A stretch of 64,000 nucleotides of DNA, from NCBI RefSeq assembly GCF_001037465.1, contig NZ_LFCV01000030.1, positions 1 to 64,000 on the forward strand. Direction: 5' to 3'. Every line of letters begins with the position of its first letter. Positions within the stretch are counted from its first letter, which is position 1. Made by a program: the position numbers and the translations under genes. Below, one piece after another: positions 10,050-22,528 of this stretch. This DNA comes from Xenorhabdus khoisanae. Its GTDB lineage: Bacteria > Pseudomonadota > Gammaproteobacteria > Enterobacterales > Enterobacteriaceae. Under the pieces are notes generated by a model that saw nothing but the letters and a program-made list of their open reading frames with translations, was not told the origin of the DNA and made no database searches.

Positions 10050-12188
10050 TTATTCTACAGATGACTCCGGTGCCTGTGACACTTCATCGGTAGTAACTAC
10101 GGCTTCTTTCATGCTCAGGCGGATACGACCCTGACGATCAATTTCCAATACCTTAACCGGAACTTCCTGACCTAATTGCAGATAATCAGTGACTTTCTCT
10201 ACACGTTTGTCTGCGATTTGAGAAATGTGTACCAGCCCTTCTTTACCACCGCCGATAGCAACAAATGCTCCGAAATCAACAATACGGGTTACTTTACCGG
10301 TATAGATACGGCCCACTTCAACTTCAGCAGTGATTTCTTCGATACGACTAATAGCGTGACGCGCTTTATCACCATCAGTTGCCGCAATCTTCACCGTACC
10401 ATCATCTTCAATTTCAATGGTGGTGCCGGTTTCTTCTGTCAATGCACGGATCACAGAACCGCCTTTACCAATCACGTCTTTGATCTTGTCTGGATTGATC
10501 TTGATGGTATGAATACGTGGTGCAAATTCAGAGATATCGTTGCGTGGGCTTTCGATTGCCTGCTCCATCACGTTAAGGATGTGCAAACGAGCACCTTTGG
10601 CCTGATTCAGGGCAACCTGCATGATTTCACGGTTGATGCCTTCAATTTTGATGTCCATCTGCAATGCGCTGATACCATCGCGGCTACCCGCAACTTTAAA
10701 GTCCATGTCGCCCAGATGATCTTCGTCACCCAGAATGTCAGACAGAACAATAAAGTTTTCCCCTTCTTTCACCAGACCCATTGCGATACCAGCAACGGCG
10801 GCCTTAATTGGCACACCAGCATCCATCAGCGCCAGTGACGCACCACAAACGGAAGCCATCGAAGAGGAACCGTTGGATTCAGTGATTTCAGACACAACGC
10901 GAACTGTATACGGGAATTCGGCAGGGCTTGGCATGACAGCCAATACACCACGTTTCGCCAGACGTCCGTGACCAATCTCACGACGTTTTGGTGAACCAAC
11001 CATGCCGGTTTCACCCACAGAGTATGGAGGGAAGTTATAGTGGAACAGGAAGCGGTCTGTATACTCACCCATCAGCTCATCGATAACTTGCGCATCACGC
11101 TCTGTACCCAGAGTTGCCGCAACCAGCGCCTGTGTTTCACCACGGGTGAACAGAGACGAACCATGAGTACGTGGCAATACACCAGTGCGAACATCCAGAG
11201 CACGAACCATGTCTTTTTCACGACCATCAATACGAGGTTCACCACGCAGAACACGGCCACGAACAACATTTTTCTCCAGACCGGACAGCACATCAAGCAC
11301 TTCGCTTTCATCCAGCTCAACGCCTTTTTCCGCTGATTCTGCCAAGACGATCGCAGAAACTTCTTCTTTGATGCTATCAACCTGAGCGTAACGTTCCTGC
11401 TTCTCAATAATACGGTAAGCATCGCCCAGACGGGTTTCAGCCAGTTCAGCAACACGGTCATGCAGAGGCTGGTTGATAGGCTCCGGAGCCCAATCCCATT
11501 TTTCTTTGCCTGCTTCAGCAACCAGTGCATTGATATTCTCAATAGCGATCTGTTGCTGCTCGTGACCAAACACAACCGCACCCAACATTTGCTCTTCAGT
11601 CAGCAGATCCGCTTCGGATTCTACCATCAATACCGCACCTTCAGTACCTGCAACCACCAGATCCAGACGGCTGTTTTTCAGTTCATCTCTGGTTGGGTTC
11701 AGTACGTACTGATCGTTGATGTAACCAACGCGAGCAGCACCGATTGGGCCATTGAATGGAATACCAGACAGCGCCAGTGCAGCAGATGCACCGATCATGG
11801 CAACGATATCAGGGTTAACCTGAGGGTTAACAGAAACTACTGTCGCGATGATTTGAACTTCGTTCAGGAAACCTTCTGGGAACAGAGGGCGTAAAGGACG
11901 GTCAATCAGACGGGCTACGAGGGTTTCACCTTCTCCCGGACGACCTTCACGACGGAAGAAACTTCCCGGAATACGGCCTGCGGCGTAAGTACGCTCTTGA
12001 TAGTTAACAGTCAGGGGGAAGAAATCCTGGCCTGTTTTTACTTTTTTCTGACCAACAACGGTAACGAATACCGCCGTGTCATCCATATTTACCATAACGG
12101 CTGCTGTCGCCTGACGAGCCATCATGCCGGTTTCGATGGTCACAGTGTGCTGACCATACTGGAATTTACGAACAATCGGATTCAGCAA
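10050..12188 (-). CDS. pnp: Polynucleotide phosphorylase (PNPase)
   Basis: A 3'-to-5' phosphorolytic exoribonuclease of 712 residues, the degradosome partner of RNase E. The order is two RNase PH-like domains separated by an all-helical linker (first about 10-215, second about 310-540), a KH domain ([20 protein letters not shown], about 555-610), and an S1 domain ([20 protein letters not shown], about 620-690). The start is preceded by AAAGGAAAA. The leader contains a long-range stem like the RNase III site through which PNPase represses its own mRNA in E. coli. Gene order rpsO-pnp-nlpI is conserved. Confidence 0.98.
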   Translation of the reverse strand: MLNPIVRKFQYGQHTVTIETGMMARQATAAVMVNMDDTAVFVTVVGQKKVKTGQDFFPLTVNYQERTYAAGRIPGSFFRREGRPGEGETLVARLIDRPLRPLFPEGFLNEVQIIATVVSVNPQVNPDIVAMIGASAALALSGIPFNGPIGAARVGYINDQYVLNPTRDELKNSRLDLVVAGTEGAVLMVESEADLLTEEQMLGAVVFGHEQQQIAIENINALVAEAGKEKWDWAPEPINQPLHDRVAELAETRLGDAYRIIEKQERYAQVDSIKEEVSAIVLAESAEKGVELDESEVLDVLSGLEKNVVRGRVLRGEPRIDGREKDMVRALDVRTGVLPRTHGSSLFTRGETQALVAATLGTERDAQVIDELMGEYTDRFLFHYNFPPYSVGETGMVGSPKRREIGHGRLAKRGVLAVMPSPAEFPYTVRVVSEITESNGSSSMASVCGASLALMDAGVPIKAAVAGIAMGLVKEGENFIVLSDILGDEDHLGDMDFKVAGSRDGISALQMDIKIEGINREIMQVALNQAKGARLHILNVMEQAIESPRNDISEFAPRIHTIKINPDKIKDVIGKGGSVIRALTEETGTTIEIEDDGTVKIAATDGDKARHAISRIEEITAEVEVGRIYTGKVTRIVDFGAFVAIGGGKEGLVHISQIADKRVEKVTDYLQLGQEVPVKVLEIDRQGRIRLSMKEAVVTTDEVSQAPESSVE

Positions 12189-12263
12189 AATAATTTTCCT
12201 TTGTTAGTGTTGCCGACTTTTAAGATTCAGCAACAATGGATTTTCTCTTCTTGCTACACCCTC

Positions 12264-12309
12264 ACGACTAATGACAGTGCTTACTCCCTTAAGGACTCTC
12301 ATTAGCCGC
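12264..12309 (-). promoter_or_regulatory. pnp leader stem (candidate RNase III autoregulation site)
   Basis: In the leader between rpsO and pnp, GCGGCTAATGA (12309-12299 on the minus strand) pairs with TCATTAGTCGT (12274-12264), including two G-U pairs, and encloses a partly structured loop. It occupies the position of the E. coli pnp leader hairpin that RNase III cleaves and PNPase then destabilises. A second stem-loop (GTTGCTGA / TCGGCAAC, 12210-12235) lies closer to the start codon. Confidence 0.6.
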
Positions 12310-12382
12310 GCGAGTCACTGTAGCGGAAGAGATTCAAATTTCAGAAACGGTATAACGTCTCTCAATTCCGTTTCCTAGAAGA

Positions 12383-12406
12383 AAAGGGGCCCGATTAGGC
12401 CCCTTT
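12383..12406 (-). terminator. Intrinsic terminator after rpsO
   Basis: A 9-bp stem, AAAGGGGCC / GGCCCCTTT, with a 6-base loop and TTTTC on the minus strand, 18 bases past the rpsO stop. In E. coli the equivalent partial terminator separates rpsO from pnp. Confidence 0.85.
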
Positions 12407-12423
12407 CCATCGAAACTCATCGA

Positions 12424-12693
12424 TTAGCGACGCAGTCCCAGACGCTCAATCAGAGCGGTATAGCGTGCCACATCTTTACCCTTCAGGTAGTTCAGTTGCT
12501 TACGACGCTGTGCAACCTTTCTCAGCAGACCACGACGGCTGTGGTGATCTTTTTTGTGCTCTGAAAAGTGGCCTTGCAGTTGGTTGATGTCAGCTGTCAG
12601 CAGTGCGATCTGAACTTCGCTGGAACCACTGTCGTTAGCGCCACGGCCAAACTCAGCAATAATCTGCGCTTTTGCAGTAGTACTTAGAGACAT
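12424..12693 (-). CDS. rpsO: 30S ribosomal protein S15
   Basis: The 89-residue primary 16S rRNA-binding protein of the 30S platform, full length and nearly invariant in the family ([33 protein letters not shown]). It has its own sigma-70 promoter (12768-12796), so the leader is about 65 nt. In E. coli that leader folds into a pseudoknot by which S15 represses its own translation; the same is likely here. Terminator downstream, then pnp. Confidence 0.98.
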   Translation of the reverse strand: MSLSTTAKAQIIAEFGRGANDSGSSEVQIALLTADINQLQGHFSEHKKDHHSRRGLLRKVAQRRKQLNYLKGKDVARYTALIERLGLRR

Positions 12694-12767
12694 AGTATAA
12701 CTCCAAATATGTAGTTTAAAATGACAAGTGCCGATCTCTAATTCAGCAACTCATATATAGACGCGGT

Positions 12768-12796
12768 ATTCTACGCTGCAAATAGGTGAAGCGCAA
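12768..12796 (-). promoter_or_regulatory. sigma-70 promoter of rpsO
   Basis: On the minus strand TTGCGC (-35) is followed after exactly 17 bp by TAGAAT (-10). It lies between truB and rpsO and would start transcription about 65 nt before the rpsO ATG. Confidence 0.75.
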
Positions 12797-12868
12797 GACA
12801 GCACAATCGGTGCCCTTCATTGCATCTACACAATTTGTCTGCTTTGAATTCCTTATCAGTTACTATCA

Positions 12869-13816
12869 TTATTCGATTTCAGTTTCAACAACCAGACGGC
12901 GGGGAGCTACCAGCCCATCATCGTCAATCACCGCAATACCGATGAATTTATTTTCATCTCCTTCGGTGACCCGCACCCATTCACCCGAAGCCAAGTTGTG
13001 ACTGCTTCGAACTGGCTGCCCTTGTTTAAAATAAGACGCAACCACAGATGCCAAGTGAATCACAGGGAAATGAGCAACAGCGGTATCCATTGGCAATAGC
13101 AATGGATCAAGCAGTGTTCCCGCTTCAATTTCCTGATCTTCAGCCTGTTGTTTTAATTCATATAACTGTTCCAGCGTTACCATCCTTTGATTGGGATAAT
13201 CGGCAACCTGTAAACGGCGCAAATAAATAACATGAGCGCCACAGCCCAAAAGTTCACCCAAATCATCAATGATGGTACGGATGTAAGTCCCCTTGGAACA
13301 GTGTATTTCCAATTCCAGTTCATTCCCTTCCCAGCGAATGAATTGCAATTCATAAACAGTGATAGGACGCGCTTCCCGCTCAATTTCAATACCCTGACGA
13401 GCATATTCGTACAGGGGTTTTCCTTGATGTTTCAATGCAGAGTACATGGAAGGGACCTGCATGGTATCACCACGGAATGTATCCAATGCATCATCAAGCT
13501 GGGATTGGGTTATTTGAACTTCACGTTCACGAATGATGGTTCCATGTGAATCTGAAGTATCTGTACGTTGCCCCAAACGGGCTATCACCCGATAGCGTTT
13601 GTCAGAATCCAGCAGAAATTGGGAAAATTTAGTCGCTTCACCAAGGCAAATCGGCAACATGCCTGTCGCCAGTGGGTCCAGCGCACCAGTATGGCCCGCC
13701 TTGCTGGCATTGAAGATCCGCCTTACTTTCTGTAACGCATCATTGGAGGAGATATCCTGCGGCTTATCCAGCAACAGTACACCGTGTATCGCACGGCCTC
13801 TACGACGGCGACCCAT
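12869..13816 (-). CDS. truB: tRNA pseudouridine-55 synthase TruB
   Basis: Makes pseudouridine 55 in the T-loop of tRNAs. The 315 residues comprise the catalytic TruB domain, with [15 protein letters not shown] (catalytic Asp) and [14 protein letters not shown], and a C-terminal PUA-like domain (about 250-310). The ATG at 13816 shares its A with the rbfA stop (TGATG), indicating translational coupling. A GTG one codon earlier is possible, but the ATG has the better spaced GAGG and gives the family N-terminus (arginine-rich, then GVLLLDKP). Part of the rimP-to-rpsO operon. Confidence 0.97.
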   Translation of the reverse strand: MGRRRRGRAIHGVLLLDKPQDISSNDALQKVRRIFNASKAGHTGALDPLATGMLPICLGEATKFSQFLLDSDKRYRVIARLGQRTDTSDSHGTIIREREVQITQSQLDDALDTFRGDTMQVPSMYSALKHQGKPLYEYARQGIEIEREARPITVYELQFIRWEGNELELEIHCSKGTYIRTIIDDLGELLGCGAHVIYLRRLQVADYPNQRMVTLEQLYELKQQAEDQEIEAGTLLDPLLLPMDTAVAHFPVIHLASVVASYFKQGQPVRSSHNLASGEWVRVTEGDENKFIGIAVIDDDGLVAPRRLVVETEIE

Positions 13817-14226
13817 CACTTTTCCTCGTTGTGATCCGTAGATGTACGGCGCTGCTCATCATTTTTCACGACGTTGCTGACCAAGTTTGACATACGCATC
13901 CCTTCCACCAGAGAAGAGTCATAAGAAAACGTCAGTTCAGGAATGACACGCAGACGCATCGCTTTACCCAGCAGGGAACGAATAAAACCAGAGGCTTCAT
14001 TCAATGCTTTGATACCTTCTTTAACCATTTCTGAATCATGTCCTTCCACCAGGACATTCAAAAAGGTCACAAATACTTTGGCATAGGCCAGATCGCGGGA
14101 AACCTCAACACCAGAGACTGTCGCCATGCCGATACGCGGATCTTTAACTTCACGCTGTAAAATGATGGCAATCTCTTTTTGCATTTCTTGTGCAACGCGC
14201 TGAGTACGACTGAATTCTCTTGCCAT
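13816..14226 (-). CDS. rbfA: 30S ribosome-binding factor RbfA
   Basis: A 136-residue KH-like factor needed for late 16S rRNA processing and cold adaptation. The whole protein aligns with the family ([57 protein letters not shown]). The start at 14226 ([11 protein letters not shown]) follows AGGAG by seven bases. An upstream in-frame ATG at 14268 would add 14 unrelated residues and sits in the intercistronic hairpin. The stop overlaps truB. Confidence 0.97.
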   Translation of the reverse strand: MAREFSRTQRVAQEMQKEIAIILQREVKDPRIGMATVSGVEVSRDLAYAKVFVTFLNVLVEGHDSEMVKEGIKALNEASGFIRSLLGKAMRLRVIPELTFSYDSSLVEGMRMSNLVSNVVKNDEQRRTSTDHNEEK

Positions 14227-14245
14227 TGTTATATCTCCTGACATT

Positions 14246-14268
14246 TTGGGGGGCATTAAGCCCCCCAA
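14246..14268 (-). other. Stable infB-rbfA intercistronic hairpin
   Basis: TTGGGGGGC / GCCCCCCAA is a perfect 9-bp stem with a 5-base loop between infB and rbfA. No T tract follows on the minus strand, so it is unlikely to be a full terminator. It may slow polymerase or protect the upstream mRNA. Confidence 0.6.
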
Positions 14269-14301
14269 GAATGGAATAAATCTATTGGATAGATAATGGT
14301 A

Positions 14302-17073
14302 TTAATCGATGGAGCGTTTAATTTCAATCACTTCAAAGACTTCAATCATATCGCCAACGCGAACATCATTGTAGTTCTTCACACCGATACCACATTCCAT
14401 ACCATTACGGACTTCGTTAACATCATCCTTGAAGCGACGCAAGGATTCCAGCTCGCCTTCGTAAATGACCACGTTATCACGCAGAACACGGATTGGGTTA
14501 TTACGCTTGATGGAACCTTCTGTCACCATACAACCAGCGACAGCACCAAATTTCGGTGACTTAAATACGTCACGGACTTCGGCCAGTCCCATGATTTGCT
14601 GTTTGTATTCTGGTGCCAGCATACCGCTCATAGCCTGTTTGATTTCATCAATCAGGTTATAGATAACGGAGTAGTAACGCAGATCCAGACTTTCGTTTTC
14701 GATGACACGACGTGCAGATGCATCAGCACGAACGTTGAAGCCCAGAATAATAGCGCTGGATGCTGCTGCCAACGTTGCATCAGTTTCGGTGATACCACCT
14801 ACGCCTGAACCGATGATTTTCACTTTTACTTCATCAGTAGACAGTTTCAGCAATGAATCACAAATTGCTTCACATGTACCTTGAACGTCAGTTTTCAGAA
14901 CGATGTTCAGTTCAGATACTTTACCTTCTTCCATGTTAGCAAAAATGTTTTCCAGCTTAGCTTTGTGCTGACGAGCCAGCTTCACTTCACGGAATTTACC
15001 CTGACGGTACAGAGCCACTTCACGCGCTTTCTTCTCGTCACGAACAACTGTCGCTTCATCACCCGCAGATGGAACATTGGACAGACCCAAGATTTCCACT
15101 GGGATAGACGGGCCAGCAGAAGTCACTTCACGACCAAGTTCGTTACGCATCGCACGGATACGGCCATATTCGAAGCCACACAGAACGATGTCGCCTTTAT
15201 TCAGAGTACCAGTCTGAACCAGAATGGTCGCAACTGGGCCACGGCCTTTATCCAAGAAGGATTCAATGACCACACCATTTGCCATGCCAGTGCGTACAGC
15301 GTTCAGTTCAAGAACTTCAGACTGAAGCAGGATTGCTTCCAGTAATTCATCAATACCAATACCTGCTTTAGCAGACACATTGATGAACTGGTTTTCACCG
15401 CCCCACTCTTCTGAAATGATGCCGTATTGTGACAATTCATTCTTCACACGATCTGGATCAGCTTCTGGTTTATCGATCTTGTTCACCGCAACGACAACAG
15501 GTACGTTTGCTGCCTTAGCATGCTGGATAGCTTCGACAGTCTGAGGCATTACGCCGTCATCCGCAGCCACAACCAGAACAACGATATCCGTTGCTTTCGC
15601 ACCACGTGCACGCATGGAAGTAAACGCAGCATGGCCTGGGGTATCCAAGAAGGTGATCATGCCTTTTTCAGTTTTCACATGATATGCACCAATATGCTGA
15701 GTAATGCCGCCCGCTTCACCGGAAGCCACTTTAGTGGAACGGATATAATCCAGCAGGGAGGTTTTACCGTGGTCAACGTGACCCATGATGGTTACAACTG
15801 GTGCGCGAGATTCTGCCAGCGTTTCACCCGTATCACGATCACTCATCAGCGCTTCTTCCAGTTCGTTTTCACGACGCAGGATAACTTTGTGCCCCATTTC
15901 TTCGGCAACCATTTGTGCTGTTTCTTGATCGATGACTTGGTTGATAGTCACCACTGCTCCCATGTTCATCATAGTTTTGATGACTTGGGCGCCTTTGACT
16001 GCCATTTTGTTAGCCAGTTCAGCGACGGTAATGGTTTCACCAATCACAACATCACGGTTAACCGCTACAACAGGTTTAGTGAAGCTCTGCTGTAAAGTGC
16101 TCGGCTTGCGATGTTTGCCTTTGGTACGGCCTGCGCGCGCTTCTTCACGATCAGCTTTAGATTCAGAATGCTTGTTATTCTTCTTCTGACGGGTAGCTTT
16201 GCCACCACGGGTGCGGGAACGACGATCGCCTTCAACTTTGGCATCATTTTCATCTTCCGCATCGCGGGCATGACGGGAAGTCGTTACATGGTAGTCAGTA
16301 CTTTCATTGGTATCAGAATTATCAGACCATTTGTCTTTGTTTTCTTCTGCCATTTTACGCGCTTCTTCTGCAACACGTTTCGCTTCCTCTTCCACCTTAC
16401 GGCGCATTTCTTCTTCAGCTTTACGTTTTAAATTTGCAGCTTCAGCTTCGCGACGCGCTTTTTCATTTTGTTGCGCGGCAGACCCAGTCTGAACTGATTT
16501 TTGTTTGGTTTCGGTATGTTGCTTAGTCACTTTTTCTTTTTCCGCCGCCTCACGCTGAGAGGGTTTTGCCTCTTCACGTTTGGCTTTTTCTTCTGCTTCA
16601 CGTCGAGCGCTCTCTTCTGCTTCACGTTTGGCTATTTCTTCAGCTTCACGTTTAGCTTGCTCTGCCGCGAGTTTTTTCGCTTCAGCTTCAAGCCGCGCCT
16701 TCTCTTCTACCTCGCGCCGAGCCTGCTCTTCCGCTTCACGCTGCGACTGTTCTTCCGCTTTAGCTTGTTCAACAGCGTCGCGGTTTACATATGTGCGTTT
16801 TTTGCGGACTTCAATCGCTACCGATTTACTTTTGCCACCGGTGCCAGGAACGTTTAGTGTACTGCGCGTTTTACGCTGTAGTGTTAATTTACCTGGCTGG
16901 CCGCCAGAACCACCTTGTTCGCGGTTCAAGTGAGCCAGCAAAGCTTCTTTTTCTTTCTGGGAAACAGAGTCAGTTGCGGTTTTCTGAATGCCAGCATCAG
17001 TGAACTGCTGGATTAGACGTTCTACCGATGTCTGGATCTCTTCTGCCAGTAATTTTACGGTTACCTCTGTCAT
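14302..17073 (-). CDS. infB: Translation initiation factor IF-2
   Basis: GTPase that brings fMet-tRNA to the 30S subunit, 923 residues (about 890 in E. coli). The N-terminal IF2 domain (about 1-55) is followed by a long Glu/Ala/Lys/Arg-rich helical region (about 105-250) and a basic stretch. The conserved core follows: G1 [13 protein letters not shown]3 DTPGHAAF, G4 NKID, then the beta-barrel and fMet-binding domains. The start matches the E. coli N-terminus. E. coli uses internal start codons to make shorter isoforms; I did not locate equivalents. Downstream of nusA with a 25-bp gap, upstream of rbfA. Confidence 0.98.
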   Translation of the reverse strand: MTEVTVKLLAEEIQTSVERLIQQFTDAGIQKTATDSVSQKEKEALLAHLNREQGGSGGQPGKLTLQRKTRSTLNVPGTGGKSKSVAIEVRKKRTYVNRDAVEQAKAEEQSQREAEEQARREVEEKARLEAEAKKLAAEQAKREAEEIAKREAEESARREAEEKAKREEAKPSQREAAEKEKVTKQHTETKQKSVQTGSAAQQNEKARREAEAANLKRKAEEEMRRKVEEEAKRVAEEARKMAEENKDKWSDNSDTNESTDYHVTTSRHARDAEDENDAKVEGDRRSRTRGGKATRQKKNNKHSESKADREEARAGRTKGKHRKPSTLQQSFTKPVVAVNRDVVIGETITVAELANKMAVKGAQVIKTMMNMGAVVTINQVIDQETAQMVAEEMGHKVILRRENELEEALMSDRDTGETLAESRAPVVTIMGHVDHGKTSLLDYIRSTKVASGEAGGITQHIGAYHVKTEKGMITFLDTPGHAAFTSMRARGAKATDIVVLVVAADDGVMPQTVEAIQHAKAANVPVVVAVNKIDKPEADPDRVKNELSQYGIISEEWGGENQFINVSAKAGIGIDELLEAILLQSEVLELNAVRTGMANGVVIESFLDKGRGPVATILVQTGTLNKGDIVLCGFEYGRIRAMRNELGREVTSAGPSIPVEILGLSNVPSAGDEATVVRDEKKAREVALYRQGKFREVKLARQHKAKLENIFANMEEGKVSELNIVLKTDVQGTCEAICDSLLKLSTDEVKVKIIGSGVGGITETDATLAAASSAIILGFNVRADASARRVIENESLDLRYYSVIYNLIDEIKQAMSGMLAPEYKQQIMGLAEVRDVFKSPKFGAVAGCMVTEGSIKRNNPIRVLRDNVVIYEGELESLRRFKDDVNEVRNGMECGIGVKNYNDVRVGDMIEVFEVIEIKRSID

Positions 17074-17098
17074 TCTGTTCCTTCCTGCTACAGTTTAT

Positions 17099-18628
<1,530 letters not shown>

Positions 18629-19081
18629 TTAAAAGTGGGGTACCAGGTTCGCTTTCTGGATGTTGCTCAGTGCGAACACTTCGTCTTTTCCATCCACCGT
18701 AACCGTTATCATTTCACCATCAACAGCCTTGATGATACCTTGCCATTTGCGACGGTTCTGCATTGCCATGCGCAACAATAAACTGGCTTCTTCACCCATA
18801 AAACGCTGGTAGTGTTCAGCCTTAAACAGTGGACGCTCAAGCCCTGGTGAAGATATTTCCAGGTTATAAAGCACTGAAATCGGATCTTCAACATCAAGCA
18901 CTGCACTGACCTGGTGGCTAACATCAGCACAATTATCAACAGTGATACCCTCTTCACTATCGATATAGACCCGCAGCGTTGACACGCGCGCGCGAATAAA
19001 CTCCAGGCCAACTAATTCAAAACCCAAAGCTTCAACTGGTGCTGAAATCATCTCTGTTAATTTTTGCTCTAATGTGGACAA
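18629..19081 (-). CDS. rimP: Ribosome maturation factor RimP
   Basis: A 150-residue factor needed for 30S assembly, full length ([47 protein letters not shown]). The start chosen is a TTG at 19081, preceded by GGGGGTGGGC. This gives exactly the 150-residue E. coli protein. In-frame GTG and TTG codons a few codons upstream would place the start inside the Shine-Dalgarno. First protein gene after the tandem terminators that follow the fMet tRNA. Confidence 0.96.
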   Translation of the reverse strand: MSTLEQKLTEMISAPVEALGFELVGLEFIRARVSTLRVYIDSEEGITVDNCADVSHQVSAVLDVEDPISVLYNLEISSPGLERPLFKAEHYQRFMGEEASLLLRMAMQNRRKWQGIIKAVDGEMITVTVDGKDEVFALSNIQKANLVPHF

Positions 19082-19096
19082 GCCCACCCCCAAGAC

Positions 19097-19120
19097 ATAA
19101 AAAAAGGGCTATATTAGCCC
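19097..19120 (-). terminator. Second terminator between tRNA-fMet and rimP
   Basis: GGGCTAATATAGCCC followed by seven T on the minus strand, a few bases before the rimP Shine-Dalgarno. It probably limits read-through from the tRNA promoter into the rimP-nusA operon. Confidence 0.8.
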
Positions 19121-19142
19121 AGTAGTTCTGCTGTCAAATAAC

Positions 19143-19163
19143 AAAAAACCCCGATACTCGGGG
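19143..19163 (-). terminator. First terminator after tRNA-fMet
   Basis: CCCCGAGTATCGGGG followed by six T on the minus strand, about 140 bases past the tRNA 3' end. It is in tandem with the terminator at 19097-19120, as in the E. coli metY-rimP region. Confidence 0.85.
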
Positions 19164-19305
19164 CTTTATGTAACTGGACCCTGTTTACTGCCAGTGGTCT
19201 CAACCAACTTCTCTCTATATCTTTCAAAGCAACCTTGCAAATTAGGATCGATATCTTAACGGCTGCTGGGTGACGACTCTGGAAAAGATACAGGTTGTTA
19301 AGAAG

Positions 19306-19382
<77 letters not shown>

Positions 19383-19440
19383 TTCGAAAACGTGGCAAAT
19401 CTTACGCTGATAATACTAAAAACGCAAGTTTCTAGATTAA

Positions 19441-19530
19441 TGGTGCCGAGGACGGGACTTGAACCCGTACGCCCGTTGTTTAGGCACTACCACCTCAAGG
19501 TAGCGTGTATACCAATTTCACCACCTCGGC
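19441..19530 (-). tRNA. leuU: tRNA-Leu (GAG)
   Basis: A class II tRNA of 90 nt including CCA. The acceptor is GCCGAGG / CCTCGGC, the anticodon loop CTTGAGG gives anticodon GAG, and there is a long variable arm. It lies between secG and the initiator tRNA, as leuU does in E. coli. The variable arm is three bases longer than I recall for E. coli leuU. Confidence 0.96.
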
Positions 19531-19617
19531 ACTGATTTTTTAGGACTGTTATTTTTAATGGTTAGTTACATTAACTATTTAAAACCAACAACCCTATTTC
19601 AATTCTGTTACTGAAAG

Positions 19618-19956
19618 TTACTGCGGGATATCACTATTTGGTTTTGCTGGCGCTACTGGAACTTCTGCTTGTTTTTCAACATTTACAGGTTCAGCAAGGT
19701 TATCCCATTTACTGCTTGCCCCAGTTTTATTGCTAGTCATGTTACCAAGAATCAGACTGATAACAATAAACAACGTTGCTAAGATAGCCGTCATGCGGGT
19801 CATAAAGTTGCCAGAACCCGATGAGCCAAATAATGTGTTAGATGCACCCGCACCGAAAGAAGCACCCATATCAGCACCTTTACCCTGCTGTAGCAGAACC
19901 AGAGCAATTAGCCCGATACCAACCAGCAAGAATATACCTAAAAGAGCTTCATACAT
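19618..19956 (-). CDS. secG: Protein translocase subunit SecG
   Basis: A 112-residue inner-membrane subunit of the SecYEG channel. It has two membrane segments (about 3-23 and 52-70), and the cytosolic loop LQQGKGADMGASFGAGAS is strongly conserved. The C-terminal tail is polar. The start at 19956 (MYEALLG) matches the family; the longer frame from 20031 adds 25 residues with no family support. Lies 3' of glmM and 5' of leuU. Confidence 0.96.
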   Translation of the reverse strand: MYEALLGIFLLVGIGLIALVLLQQGKGADMGASFGAGASNTLFGSSGSGNFMTRMTAILATLFIVISLILGNMTSNKTGASSKWDNLAEPVNVEKQAEVPVAPAKPNSDIPQ

Positions 19957-20156
19957 ATGTTGTACCCGTTTCCTCGTGGGGTTTACCACACAGCTTATTA
20001 GCAGCAACGCAATTTCATAGCGACGCCACACTGCATCACCCGCTCACAAAATTAGAAAAATTAACTTATTGAGCGGGTTTGAATACTAACCAAAGCGTTT
20101 AAGACAAGCAAGGTTAATTTTAAATACTGGCTCTGATCGAAGAAAAAATCAACAAA

Positions 20157-21494
20157 TCAACCCATTTTTTTCACGGCATCCGCAATACGATGCGCTAATG
20201 CTGTGACCTGTTCTTCATCTTCGCCTTCCACCATCACGCGGATTAACGGCTCTGTTCCTGATTTACGCAGCAGAACACGACCCTGACCATTCAATTCAGT
20301 CTCAACTGATTTCACAGCTTCAAGCACAGGTTCTGATTGCAGAGGATCGGTGTTCCCCGTAAAACGAACATTAACCAAAATTTGAGGCAGAAGCTTCATA
20401 CCACTGCACAAGTCATGCAGACTCATGTTATTGCGTACCATTGCGCTCAGCACTTGCAACCCGGCGACAATACCATCACCTGTTGTGGTTTTATCCAGCA
20501 AAATAACATGGCCTGAATTTTCTGCACCCAAACGCCAGCTTTTTTCCTGTAATTTTTCCAATACATAGCGATCACCGACTTTCGCGCGTTCAAATGGGAT
20601 GCCAAGCTGTTTCAGTGCCAACTCCAGCCCCATATTACTCATTAACGTGCCTACAGCACCACCCCGCAACTGGCCTTGTCTCAATGCTTCACGTGCGATG
20701 ATGTAAAGAATCTGGTCGCCATCAACTTTATGGCCCAAATGATCGACCATAATGATGCGATCACCATCGCCGTCAAATGCCAGACCAACGTCAGCCTGTT
20801 CTTCCAACACGCACTTTTGCAGTAAGCGAACATCTGTCGCGCCACACTCTTCGTTGATATTGATGCCATTCGGTTCACAACCGATGGTAATAACATCCGC
20901 TCCCAACTCTCTGAGCACATTTGGCGCAATGTGATAAGTCGCGCCGTTTGCACAATCCAGCACGATTTTTAGTCCATTCAGACTCTGTTCGCTAGGGAAT
21001 GTACCCTTACAAAATTCAATATAGCGACCCGCCGCATCAACAATCCGATTTGCTCGTCCCAGCTCGGCAGATTCCACACACGTCAGTGGTTTCTCCATTT
21101 CAGCTTCAATCGCTTCTTCTACATCATCAGGCAGCTTAGTCCCGTCAATGGAAAAGAATTTAATGCCGTTATCATAGTAAGGATTGTGGGAAGCAGAAAT
21201 GACAATTCCAGCTTCTGCACGGAAAGTACGTGTCAGATATGCCACGGCAGGTGTCGGCATAGGGCCAGTAAAAGATGCCGATAAACCCGCTGCGGCCAAC
21301 CCTGCTTCCAGCGCTGACTCCAGCATATAGCCTGATATTCGGGTATCTTTACCAATGATAATTTTGCGAGAACCATGACGGGCCAAGACTTTTCCCGCAG
21401 CCCAACCAAGTTTCAAGACAAAGTCAGGGGTAATTGGGGTATTGCCCACTTTGCCACGGATACCGTCAGTACCAAAATATTTACGGCTACTCAT
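20157..21494 (-). CDS. glmM: Phosphoglucosamine mutase GlmM
   Basis: Converts glucosamine-6-phosphate to glucosamine-1-phosphate for UDP-GlcNAc, the precursor of peptidoglycan and LPS. The 445 residues equal the E. coli length. The active-site phosphoserine loop [13 protein letters not shown] (about residue 102) is intact, as are the metal-binding loop DGDGDR, the substrate loop GAENSGH and the phosphate-binding [12 protein letters not shown]. Downstream of folP with a 34-bp gap. Confidence 0.98.
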   Translation of the reverse strand: MSSRKYFGTDGIRGKVGNTPITPDFVLKLGWAAGKVLARHGSRKIIIGKDTRISGYMLESALEAGLAAAGLSASFTGPMPTPAVAYLTRTFRAEAGIVISASHNPYYDNGIKFFSIDGTKLPDDVEEAIEAEMEKPLTCVESAELGRANRIVDAAGRYIEFCKGTFPSEQSLNGLKIVLDCANGATYHIAPNVLRELGADVITIGCEPNGININEECGATDVRLLQKCVLEEQADVGLAFDGDGDRIIMVDHLGHKVDGDQILYIIAREALRQGQLRGGAVGTLMSNMGLELALKQLGIPFERAKVGDRYVLEKLQEKSWRLGAENSGHVILLDKTTTGDGIVAGLQVLSAMVRNNMSLHDLCSGMKLLPQILVNVRFTGNTDPLQSEPVLEAVKSVETELNGQGRVLLRKSGTEPLIRVMVEGEDEEQVTALAHRIADAVKKMG

Positions 21495-21528
21495 AAAGTT
21501 ATTTTCCTTTGCTGAACGTATTCTTTGC

Positions 21529-22404
21529 TCACAGCGTGTTTTTTGCTGACATCGTGTTTTTTACTGACGTCATGTTCTGCGCAGACAGTGTTGCCTGAAC
21601 GATTTGCATTGCCTGAACGGTTTCTTTTACATCATGCACACGAATAATTTGGGCACCTTGCATGGCTGCAATCACAGCACAAGCAACGCTTCCTGTCACA
21701 CGCTCCTGCGGTGGTACATGAAGTAATTGACCAATCATGGACTTACGTGACATTCCCGCCAGAATCGGCAAACCAAAATGATGGAATTCCTGCAAATGAG
21801 CCAATAACTGATAATTATGCGATAAGTTCTTACCAAAACCGAAGCCAGGATCAAGAATCAGGTTATTTTTTGCGATTCCCGCCGCAATACAAAGCTCAAT
21901 TTGACTGTTCAGGAATGTTTTTACTTCCGATAAGACATCTTCATAATGAGGTTCAGATTGCATCGTGCGAGGTTGCCCCTGCATATGCATCAAGCAGACG
22001 GGCAATCCAGTTTGTGCCGCCGCATCAAGTGCCCCCGGCTCCTGCAACGCCCGAATATCGTTAATGATATGGGCTCCGGCTTTAGCTGATGCCTTCATGA
22101 CGACAGCTTTTGAAGTGTCTACAGAAATCCAGACATCAAAACGCTGAGCCAGTGCCTCAATCACCGGAACAACGCGATCCAACTCTTCCTGCTCACCCAC
22201 CTCATCTGCGCCAGGGCGTGTCGATTCTCCTCCCACATCAATAATGGTTGCACCATCCTCAATCATTTTAGCGGCATGTCTCAGTGCCGTATCAAAAGTA
22301 TTATGGGTTCCGCCATCAGAGAAAGAATCAGGAGTCACGTTCAGAATTCCCATCACTTGTGGGCAAGAAAGATCGAGGACACTGCCTCTGGCTGTCAGTT
22401 TCAT
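21529..22404 (-). CDS. folP: Dihydropteroate synthase FolP
   Basis: Condenses para-aminobenzoate with 6-hydroxymethyl-dihydropterin pyrophosphate in folate synthesis; the sulfonamide target. A TIM barrel of 291 residues with [33 protein letters not shown] and GMSRKSMIG. Ends in [21 protein letters not shown], after which a short repeated Ser/Ala-Lys-Asn-Thr tail replaces the usual end, making it about nine residues longer than E. coli. Transcribed between ftsH and glmM. Confidence 0.97.
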   Translation of the reverse strand: MKLTARGSVLDLSCPQVMGILNVTPDSFSDGGTHNTFDTALRHAAKMIEDGATIIDVGGESTRPGADEVGEQEELDRVVPVIEALAQRFDVWISVDTSKAVVMKASAKAGAHIINDIRALQEPGALDAAAQTGLPVCLMHMQGQPRTMQSEPHYEDVLSEVKTFLNSQIELCIAAGIAKNNLILDPGFGFGKNLSHNYQLLAHLQEFHHFGLPILAGMSRKSMIGQLLHVPPQERVTGSVACAVIAAMQGAQIIRVHDVKETVQAMQIVQATLSAQNMTSVKNTMSAKNTL

Positions 22405-22425
22405 CGCTAGGGGGCCTTAATGTCA

Positions 22426-22450
22426 AAACCCCAGGCGGAACCTGGGGTTT
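22426..22450 (-). terminator. Stem-loop terminator after ftsH
   Basis: A 10-bp perfect stem, AAACCCCAGG / CCTGGGGTTT, with a 5-base loop. On the minus strand it ends in TTTTG. It lies between ftsH and folP and probably gives partial termination. Confidence 0.75.
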
Positions 22451-22528
22451 AATTTAAGAAGTACAGTCCGTCAAATCCAAGGGCAACAATTTGTCATTAC
22501 CCTTGGTTTGATAAGATTGCTAACCTCG

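Noticed and set aside
10176-10838. 220-codon frame antisense to pnp
   Set aside because: Lies wholly within the conserved KH and catalytic coding region of pnp on the other strand; composition typical of a shadow frame.
14246-14268. Intrinsic terminator between infB and rbfA
   Set aside because: Strong stem, but no T run on the minus strand, and rbfA-truB must be expressed with the operon; kept only as an intercistronic hairpin.
15520-16095. 191-codon frame antisense to infB
   Set aside because: Overlaps the GTPase core of IF-2; His- and Phe-rich shadow composition.
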